Shown: positions 57,113-64,000 of the stretch, one piece after another
Numbering within the stretch: the stretch's first letter is position 1
Layout of the letters: each line of letters starts with the position of its first letter
Assembly: GCA_030323885.1 (NCBI GenBank)
Contig: CM059187.1
Location: 138,914,415 to 138,978,414, forward strand
DNA length: 64,000 nucleotides
Source: Branchipolynoe longqiensis
Lineage: Eukaryota; Annelida; Polychaeta; Phyllodocida; Polynoidae
Direction: 5' to 3'
The notes under the pieces: model-generated
Seen by the model: only the letters and a program-made list of their open reading frames with translations
Told to the model about the DNA's origin: nothing
Database searches by the model: none
Position numbers and translations under genes: made by a program

Positions 57113-57436
57113 GTTGGTTGGTTGTTTGTTGGAGCTTTATGTCCTGGAAACATCTAAGGTCATATCAGGATGGGCACCGATTTGTGACAGTATGCACTCA
57201 TGGCAACTTTATAGTGCTGTCCCATGTCAGACCAGGCCGACAGCACCATGATCTGATATTCCACTCAGTCACATTATCCTGACACTGAGCTAACCAGTCT
57301 TTGCATTATCCTAATGATGCTGAGCATCTGGCTAGGAAGCGACAAGTATACATTTTTAAGTCATTGGTTTGACTCGACCATGATCTACCAAAATGGGAGA
57401 TGGACACTCAACTCATTTGGGCACCCCATCTGATCA
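57113..57436 (-). mobile_element. SINE-A copy beside a RALBP1 acceptor
   Basis: Full-length; its 3' tail ends about 20 bp before the exon starting at 57092. Confidence 0.72.
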
Positions 57437-57838
57437 GGGGGCTGGGGGGGGGGGGGGGGGGGGAGGATGAAGGGGAGGGGAGGAGGCGGGGGGAAGGGGG
57501 AGGAAGGGGAGAGAGGGACAAAAGGTACGCATCTCATCTGGCTTTTTTAATGAATGAATAGATTTTAGCATTGTCATTAAATCAATTCAGAACTATCATT
57601 GTTATCACTTTTGCTAAACACAAAAATCCGTTTCAGATTTGTATATTAACTACCCTATTCAGGAACTGGCTATCTTGGAAATGACACGTACATGTGAAAT
57701 ACTACTAGCATGATACCGTGAGGACCTACTTGCTGCTCCCACCATGAGGAGCATAAACATAATCTGTCAGAATCAAATTAGATTGCATCCACTGCAATAT
57801 GACAACTCATTGCCCGATATGCGCAGCTAGTTAGTGAA
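57437..57838. other. Poly-G tract and unannotated intron
   Basis: A G-rich tract to 57510, then AT-rich sequence without a recognisable gene or repeat. Confidence 0.5.
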
Positions 57839-58414
57839 TAGATAAAAGATTCACCTCTGACTATGTTCAGAGATGAATTACAACTCTATGTAAAAGTTGG
57901 AGAAAATGCGTCTCACTGTTGATGGTCTTAGTTCAGCATTCCTACCTTATGTTGATTAAAATCCAATACATACAATCCGGTCATATATATTTCCCCCCGA
58001 TGTATACTCTCCTGAGTGGTCAAATCACATAATATCAAGGGATAATGACCCAAAATCAGTTTGAAGGGATGGAGTCCATGAACTAAATCCTCCAAACCTG
58101 GTTGAATCACCTGACTACCTCAGCCAATGAAAATGACTGCTCCCTGACCTAGATTGGATTATTACCCAGGAACCTCTCAACTTCTTGCCAATAGCTTCCA
58201 TGTTGATATGTGAACTTTAAAGTTCATAGATCTACTGGACTAATCAGTTCAAAAGTTGAGGGTAAATATAACAAGGTAAGTGAAGAATATATTTTGCTTT
58301 TTAGATTGAGAATTTATGCGCTCATTTCATTTACCTACATTTTCTCGGCTTTTTATATAGGGTTGTTCTTTACACCTACTCAGGCTACTGTAATACGGGT
58401 TGAATTTTTATCTA
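57839..58414. mobile_element. MITE family M9, copy 4 beside a splice donor
   Basis: A 576-bp relative with the same tagataaaagattcacc end and a tatcta right end. The flanks gttagtgaa and ggtagtgaa match at 8 of 9. The interior differs from the other copies. The right flank begins at intron position +7 of the RALBP1 exon ending at 58430. Confidence 0.78.
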
Positions 58415-58429
58415 GGTAGTGAAACGCAC

Positions 58430-59323
58430 CTCAAACGTGACGCCGACCTCTTCATCGGACTCAGCCTTCTGCAGGCCTGCGGCCCGTGCTGAGTCGTCAT
58501 GCAGGCGCAGTGGCTGCAGTGGTGACTGCAGCTTGGGAACAGGCATGGTGGGCACCAGATGTGTGGAGCCGTGCGGTGCAGGGTGGGCAGTCTGTGGCGG
58601 GAGGACCTCTGTGGCAGGCGCGGCCTCCGGTAGGGTGACCTGGGCAGTCTCTGGATGCTGTGGTGGTGTTTGGACCTCAGCAACAACCTCCACTACAGGA
58701 AGCGGTTGTACCTCGACTGTAACTTGTGGCGGTGTCTGGTCCATGTGTGCTTGCGGCTCTGCTTGTTCGGGGATAGCTGGTTGTTGCTGCTGCGGTTGCT
58801 GCTGTGGTTGCTGCTGTTGCTGCTGTTGTTCTTGTTGTTCTTCTTGCTGTTGTTCTTGGTGGTGTTGTTGCTGTTGTTGCTGCAGTTGTTGTTGCTGCTG
58901 TTGTTGATGCTGCTGTTGCTGCTGCTGCTCTTGTTGCTCTGGCTGTGCTTCTTGTTGCTGTGGTGGAAGTGCTTGTTCAGGAACTGGATGTACAGTTGCT
59001 GGGACCTGCACAACAGCTGCCTCAGCCTGCCCTGCTATTGGTGCCTGTGCCTGTGCTGGCTCCACCTCAGTAGGAGTGCTTGGCGGCAGGGTAGCCTCCT
59101 CCTCGGCCCCATCGCCCGTCGGCATTTCGGCCTCCACCTGAGGCTCGTCTGGCTGAGCCTCTGGTGGTGGGTTCTCCTCTGCCTGCTCCTGTGTTGACTC
59201 CTGCGCGATTTGCTGCTGCTGCTGCTTTTCTTGTTCCTGCTGCTCAAGTAGCTTTTCCTTGGCTAATGCTGCCTCTCGCTCGGCTGTTTTAGCCGCCTCC
59301 TGGGCCTTCCGCACATGCTTCAG
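58430..59323 (-). CDS. RALBP1: RALBP1 exon, Gln/Pro/Glu-rich linker
   Basis: This 894-bp exon is open throughout (298 codons, phase 0 at both ends). It starts after ttatttcctcgtttcag and ends at TTTGAG|gtgcgt. It opens with LKHVRKAQEAAK, continuing the LKRK helix of the previous exon as human RALBP1 does with KLREAKRQ. A charged Lys/Glu/Gln coiled-coil segment (residues about 1-45), a Pro/Glu-rich stretch, a Gln-rich block (about 115-180, CAG/CAA codons broken by His, Glu and Leu) and a Pro/Val/Thr-rich segment ending in SDEEVGVTFE follow. Human RALBP1 has only about 45 residues between the Ral-binding helices and the C-terminal coiled coil, so this looks like a lineage-specific disordered expansion. 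A small transposon sits at intron position +16, with its target duplication starting at +7. Confidence 0.83.
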
Positions 59324-59653
59324 CTGAAACGAGGAAATAACACTTAGCGTTGTACTGTTTAACTAAAGGGTTTGATTCCATTGTTACACTGGGGAGTCAA
59401 TTTACATACCAGCACTATACTATATAGCGTCATTTTAAAAACCTTTACATGCGCCCAAAAGTAATAGATATGTTTACATGATAATTAAATAGGGTTTGTG
59501 ACAGTATACACTGCTTAATGTTGATTGAAAACCTGTAATAGCGCCAGTTTACTAAGCCTCCATTCATTAGAACTTTAGGACATCACCGCACCAGATCACG
59601 CTTAGTCTAGACGAGAGAGTAAATGAGAAAGCAGGCGGTGGAGAGGTGAGGGT

Positions 59654-61447
59654 GGAGGAGGGACGTAAGAGCGGAGAGGAGGGACATAAGAGTGGAGAGG
59701 ACAGACATAAGAGCAGAGAGGAGGGACGTAAGAGCAGAGAGGAGGGACATAAGAGCAGAGAGGAGCAACGTAAGAGCGGAGAGTAGGGATGCAAGAGCAG
59801 AGAGGAGGGTCACAAGAGCGGAGAGGAGGGACGCAAGAGTGGAGAGGAAGGACATAAGAGCAGAGAGGAGCAACGTAAGAGCGGAGAGGAGCGACGTAAG
59901 AACAGAGAGGAGGGATGCAAGAGCCGAGAGGAGGGATGCAAGAGTGGAGAGGAGGGATGCAAGAGTGGAGAGGAGGGACACAAGAGCGGAGAGGAGATGT
60001 GCAAGAGCGGAGAGGAGGGATGTAAGATCGGAGAGGAGGGACGTAAGAGTGGAGAGGAGGGACATAAGAGCAGAGAGGAGGGATGCAAGAGTAGAGAGGA
60101 GGGATGCGAGAGTGGAGGAGGGATGCAAGAGTGGAGAGGAGGGATGCAAGAGTGGAGAGGAGGGATGGAAGAGTGGAGAGGAGGGATGCAAAAGCGGAGA
60201 GGGATGCAATAGTGGAGACGAGGGACGCAAGAGTGGACAGGAGAGACACAAGAGCAGAGAGGAGGGACATAAGAGCGGAGAGGAGGGACTGAAGATCGGA
60301 TAGGAGGGACGAAAGAGTAGAGAGGAGGGATGCAAGAGCAGAGAGGAGGGACGTAAGAGTGGAGAGGAGGGACTTCAGAGCAGAGAGGAGGGATGCAAGA
60401 GTAGAGAGGAGGGATGCAAGAGCGGAGAGGAGGGATGCAAGAGCGGAGAGGAGGGACACAAGAGCGTAGAGGAGGGATGCAAGAGCGGAGAGGAGAGACG
60501 CAAGAGCAGAGAGGAGGGACGTAAGAGCAGATAGGAGGGACGTAAGAGCGGAGAGGAGGGACGTAAGAGTGGAGAGGAGGGACATAAGAGTGGAGAGGAG
60601 GGACGTAAGAGCAGAGAGGAGGGACGTAAGAGTGGAGAGGAGGGACATAAGAGTGGAGAGGAGGGACATAAGAGTGGAGAGGAGGGACGTAAGAGCAGAG
60701 AGGAGGGATGCAAGAGCGGAGAGGAGGGATGCAAGAGCAGAGAGGCGGGATGCAAGAGCAGAGAGGAGGGATGCAAGAGTGGAGAGGAAGGATGAGGGAT
60801 GCAAGAGTAGAAAGGAGGGAAGTAAGAGCAGAGAGGAGGGATGCAAGAGTAGAGAGGAGGGATGCAAGAGCAGAGAGGAGGGATGTAAGCGTGCAGAGGG
60901 ATGCAAGAGTGGAAAGGAGGGATGCAAGAGTGGAAAGGAGAGACGCAAGAATGGAGAGGAGGGATGCAAGGGTGGAGGGCAGGGATGCAAGAGCGGAGAG
61001 GAAGGACGCAAGAGTGGAGAGGAGGGATGAAAGAGTGGAGAGGAGGGATGCAAGAGTGGAGAGGAGGGATGCAAAAGCGGAGAGGAAGGACGCAGGCAAG
61101 AGCGGATAGATGGGATGCAAGAGTGGAGAGGAGGGATGAAAGAGTGGAGAGGAGGGACGCAAGAGTGGAGAGGGATGCAAGTGTGGAAAGGAGGGATGGA
61201 AGAGTGGAGAGGAGGGATGGAAGAGTGGAGAGGAGGGATGCAAGAGTGGAAAGGAGGGATGGAAGAGTGGAGAGGAGGGATGCAAGAGTGGAGAGGAGGG
61301 ACACAAGAGTGGAGTGTAGGGGTGCAAGAGTGGAGAGGGACGCAAGAGTGGAGAGGCGGGATGCAAGAGCGGAGAGGAGGGGTGCAAGAGTTCAGAGGAG
61401 GGACACAAGAGTGGAGAGGAGGGACACAAGAGTGGAGAGATGGGACG
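59654..61447. repeat. 21-bp minisatellite, about 1.8 kb
   Basis: About 85 units of gagaggagggatgcaagagtg with limited variation (atgcaagagtg, acgtaagagcg, acataagagcag). Because the unit length is a multiple of three and lacks stops, long open frames occur on both strands; they are not genes. Located in the RALBP1 intron between 59324 and 62360. Confidence 0.9.
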
Positions 61448-61769
61448 TAAAGACCTAAAAAACACTTGTGGAATGTGCGGGGAAGGCTCATGCCGACAAT
61501 CTGCTAAGTGCAAGCACGCTAGCTGGTGTCGCCATTAAAGCCTCTCGCCATCGCATACTAGAGATTTGGACGATTGCGATGATGAAATCGGGTAGGAATT
61601 ACATAGCCAAAGTATTTTGAATGTTAGAAGGATAATGATCAAGAGAGATAACAAGTCCATAATAACAGTGACTTATATCCTCACATTTAACAGACCGACT
61701 CCTCTAAAGAAATTGAAAATCGGCTAACTCAGCTTCGCAGTGTATTTGTTCATACCAAACCCACTGATG

Positions 61770-61925
61770 TAGACAGGAGAGGGGAGGTAGAGTGGGGAGA
61801 GTGAGTATGGGGAGGGGGGGAGAGTGGGGAAGGGGGGGGGGAGAGTGCGGAAGGGGGGGGGGAGAAAAGAGTGGGGAAGAGTTGGGAAGTGGGGGGGGGG
61901 GAAGAGTGGAGAAGGAGGGGGGGAA
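61770..61925. repeat. G-rich purine tract
   Basis: Irregular repeats of ggggagagtgggga and poly-G; a similar G tract lies at 57437-57510. Confidence 0.8.
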
Positions 61926-61929
61926 TTTG

Positions 61930-62258
61930 TTTGATTGCTTGTTTTACGTCCTAGCAACATTTAAGGTCATATCAGGACGGGTACCAACTTGTGACAGTGC
62001 GCACTCATGGCGACGTTACAGTGAAATCAGGCTGCCAGCACCATGACCTGATATCACACTCAGTCACATTATCCTGACACTGAGCCAACCAGTCCTTGCC
62101 CTAATGCCGAGCGTCATGCTAGGAAGCGACAATTATCAATTTTTAAGTCATTGGTTTGACTCAACCAGGATTCGAACCCACAAACTCATGTGTTCGGATC
62201 TCCCGATCTCCCAAAACAGGAGTCGGACGCTCTACTCATTCGGCCACCCCTTCTGACA
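61930..62258 (-). mobile_element. SINE-A copy
   Basis: Full-length, in the intron about 100 bp downstream of the exon ending at 62361. Confidence 0.72.
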
Positions 62259-62360
62259 GGACTGGGGGGGGGGAAGAGGGCATGTCAGCCTCTCCAGCAC
62301 TAAGGTGCCAGACAGACGTCAGCTTCGTCTGTTGGTTGCAGGCCCTCCACAATGACGCAC

Positions 62361-62562
62361 CTTGCGCTTGAGTTGCGTGACGACCCGCTGCACTTCCCAG
62401 AGCTGCTCCTCCTTGTCTGCGGCGTTCTTCACCTTCCTGACGTCCTCATGGAGCTGGTTCAGTAACGACTCCTGCTTGTGCAGCTCCTCCTCTATGGCGG
62501 TCGGTGACTCGGGCAGCTCCAGCGACCAACGCGAGGACACCGGCCGCAGTGGGGGAACATAC
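62361..62562 (-). CDS. RALBP1: RALBP1 exon with Ral-binding domain
   Basis: This exon encodes about 67 residues. The stretch LPESPTAIEEEL..QESLLNQLH followed by KEEQLWEVQR..LKRK aligns closely with human RALBP1 just after its RhoGAP domain, the region known to form the Ral-GTPase-binding coiled-coil hairpin. On the minus strand the acceptor is a pyrimidine-rich tctgcctgtacag before 62562 and the donor is AAG|gtgcgt at 62361/62360. The exon starts in phase 2 and ends in phase 0, joining in frame to 59323. RALBP1 links Ral signalling to Rho-family GTPase control and endocytosis. The RhoGAP exons are not in this window and should lie beyond 64000. A dispersed repeat begins about 25 bp upstream of the acceptor. 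The family call rests on recalled human sequence; borders are seen directly. Confidence 0.87.
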
Positions 62563-62589
62563 CTGTACAGGCAGACCGAGTATGTAGCA

Positions 62590-62800
62590 GGGATGAAAGT
62601 GGTCTCCAAAAAAAAACACGCGCAAATCAAGCAGAGACCTTGGCACGAATGCCAAATCTCCACGAGAATGCGGATTTCCCCCCATATGATTAGCACTGTC
62701 AAGGAATCGTGGGAAAAATGCAAACTGTCTTTGTTGTGACTCTATTATCGCCCATGCCTAACTTTCTCATCTCAATTTTATGTTCTAGCTAAACAATATA
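62590..62800. repeat. Dispersed repeat family N, copy 2
   Basis: Copy of 4855-5100, beginning about 28 bp upstream of the RALBP1 exon at 62562. An AT-rich simple repeat follows to 62907. Confidence 0.6.
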
Positions 62801-62868
62801 TCTAAGAATTCTATATATATAGATATAGATATATATATAAATATATATTCATATATATATTTGATCTA

Positions 62869-62901
<33 letters not shown>

Positions 62902-62907
62902 AATATT

Positions 62908-64000
62908 AGATTAGTTATGACGAATCTTACCTGGGTATAGATGATGGATAACTATTGTTTTACCGAGGTAGGAGCCTCGGTTAGACGTGGGCGAGGGAGA
63001 AGGAAGCACATCCGGGTCCAGCAATCTTTACCTACTAATTCAGGATAAAAATGATTCCAAAAAACCAAAAAACTATGGTCATGTGACCTAATCTTGGTAC
63101 AAGTGATTGAGTAGACGTGGCAGGGCGTGGTGGGTGGGCCCTCGCCCACGTCTAACCGAGGCTCCTACCTCGGTAAAACAATAGTTATCCATCATCTATA
63201 CCCAGGTAAGATTCGTCTAACTAATCTATTTTACCTCGGTATACCGCCTCTGGCTAGCCGCAGGCTAGGGAGACCTTTACGTAATATCATTTTTATCCTG
63301 ATATTCCTGTTAGTTATTATGATTCTATTATCAAGTCTTATTTAAGTATGTGTGTACAATTGGTATGACAATAAAGCGAAAAGTTCACTTTGTCTCACCT
63401 GTGTCTTTTAGTTGGTGAGTAGCCTCTGTGCGATAGGTTGAGGCTTCTCTAGTCGCTTGTGATAATGTTTTGCAAACGATCTAGCGGTTTTCCATCCTGC
63501 ATGAGCCAGGATCCGTTTCACGGAAATGCCAAGTAATCTGGCCTTAGATACCATTGCACCACGTGTAGAGTGCGATGAATATCTGTTTGTGTTTACTCCT
63601 GATAGTTTTAACACAGTCATGGTCCATCTGGCGAGGGTGTCCCTCGAAATGCCCTTGTGTGGCTTAATAAAGCTCACCAAAAGCTGCCTTGAGTTGCGTA
63701 TTGTTCTTGTCTTGGATATATATGTCCGTATTGCGGAGACTACACATAATTTTCGATCCTCTGTGAAACTAGTGACACTTATTGTCGACAGGGGATCACC
63801 TAAACGATTTGATTTCAACAAAGTTGTTAAATCAAACGTTGCTTCCTTGTTATCGATTTCAAGACCATTGAGCGACAGGGCGACTATTGTTTGGCCCCTG
63901 TGTCCTGTAACCAGCAGAAGAAGCAAAGCTACTTTGAAACCTAATAGCTTAACGTCCAGGAACTTATTCTCTGGCCATTCCTTGAAGAGTTTAAACACAA
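62908..64000 (-). mobile_element. DIRS-type YR retrotransposon, copy 3 (3' part)
   Basis: The 3' end of a third, more divergent element cut by the window edge. The 3' terminus (62908-62997) pairs with 63139-63227, and the adjoining half of the internal complementary region (63229-63273) must pair with the unseen 5' end. The left flank is an (AT)n tract. Same orientation as copies 1 and 2 and as RALBP1. Confidence 0.88.
63408..63998 (-). CDS. DIRS copy 3 tyrosine recombinase, partial
   Basis: The C-terminal 196 residues of a recombinase whose N-terminal part lies beyond the window. It keeps TGHRGQTIVAL, HSTRGAMV, LAHAGW and KHYHKR. It differs from copies 1 and 2 at many more positions than they differ from each other, so it represents another subfamily. 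Confidence 0.88.
   Translation of the reverse strand: MFKLFKEWPENKFLDVKLLGFKVALLLLLVTGHRGQTIVALSLNGLEIDNKEATFDLTTLLKSNRLGDPLSTISVTSFTEDRKLCVVSAIRTYISKTRTIRNSRQLLVSFIKPHKGISRDTLARWTMTVLKLSGVNTNRYSSHSTRGAMVSKARLLGISVKRILAHAGWKTARSFAKHYHKRLEKPQPIAQRLLTN

Noticed and set aside
58419..59197. Cys-rich and Leu-rich plus-strand frames opposite the RALBP1 Gln-rich exon
   Set aside because: Antisense shadows of CAG/CAA codons; the minus frame has splice borders and homology.
59602..61513. Long open frames of 629, 567, 309 and 242 codons in the minisatellite
   Set aside because: They follow from a stop-free 21-bp unit, occur in several frames on both strands, and have no non-repeat domain or splice context.

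Overview
This is eukaryotic, almost certainly metazoan DNA, and most likely molluscan (probably gastropod). It has spliced coding exons with canonical GT-AG borders, very long repeat-filled introns, tRNA-derived SINEs, LINE 3' ends, many small terminal-inverted-repeat elements, and tyrosine-recombinase (DIRS-type) retrotransposons. One SINE family (1.74-2.05 and 5.50-5.72 kb) resembles a SINE I know as widespread in gastropods and bivalves. There are no prokaryotic operons, rRNA genes or CRISPR arrays. All alignments were made by eye.

The host gene. One minus-strand gene, which I identify as RALBP1 (RLIP76, Ral-binding protein 1), crosses nearly the whole window. Six exons chain together with matching phases: 62562-62361 (Ral-binding helical hairpin), 59323-58430 (long Gln/Pro/Glu-rich exon), 57092-56939, 55950-55780, 9996-9791 (coiled coil plus acidic Ser/Glu tract) and 5429-5286 (last exon, stop codon). 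They encode about 590 residues of the C-terminal half; the RhoGAP half must lie beyond 64000. The intron between 55780 and 9996 is about 45.8 kb and holds most of the mobile DNA. Several splice sites are bordered by transposon sequence.

Mobile DNA. Three DIRS-type elements lie in the same minus orientation: copy 1 (23.45-28.88 kb, all reading frames intact), copy 2 (36.97-42.36 kb, gag and RT broken, recombinase intact) and copy 3 (62.91 kb to the window edge). Each has inverted terminal regions and an internal complementary region whose halves pair with that element's own two ends. Copies 1 and 2 share a conserved donor and acceptor that predict a leader intron ending 6 nt before the gag ATG.

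Other repeats by region. 0-4.7 kb: MITEs, SINEs, a tandem duplication and a LINE relic. 5.5-9.7 kb: SINEs, a hAT-like MITE, a LINE tail, an LTR-like copy and a 20-bp minisatellite. 10-23.4 kb: SINEs, a foldback element with telomere-like motifs, TTAA-flanked MITEs and a GCGTATG-rich repeat. 29-36 kb: MITEs and an 82-bp satellite split by a solo LTR. 42.4-44.3 kb: a pogo-type deletion derivative and a 5'-truncated LINE with a 9-bp target duplication. 47.96-49.81 kb: a very GC-rich 1.86-kb insertion inside a SINE with retroelement-like coding remains. 52.5-62 kb: further MITEs and SINEs, an intronic TG minisatellite and a 1.8-kb 21-bp minisatellite.
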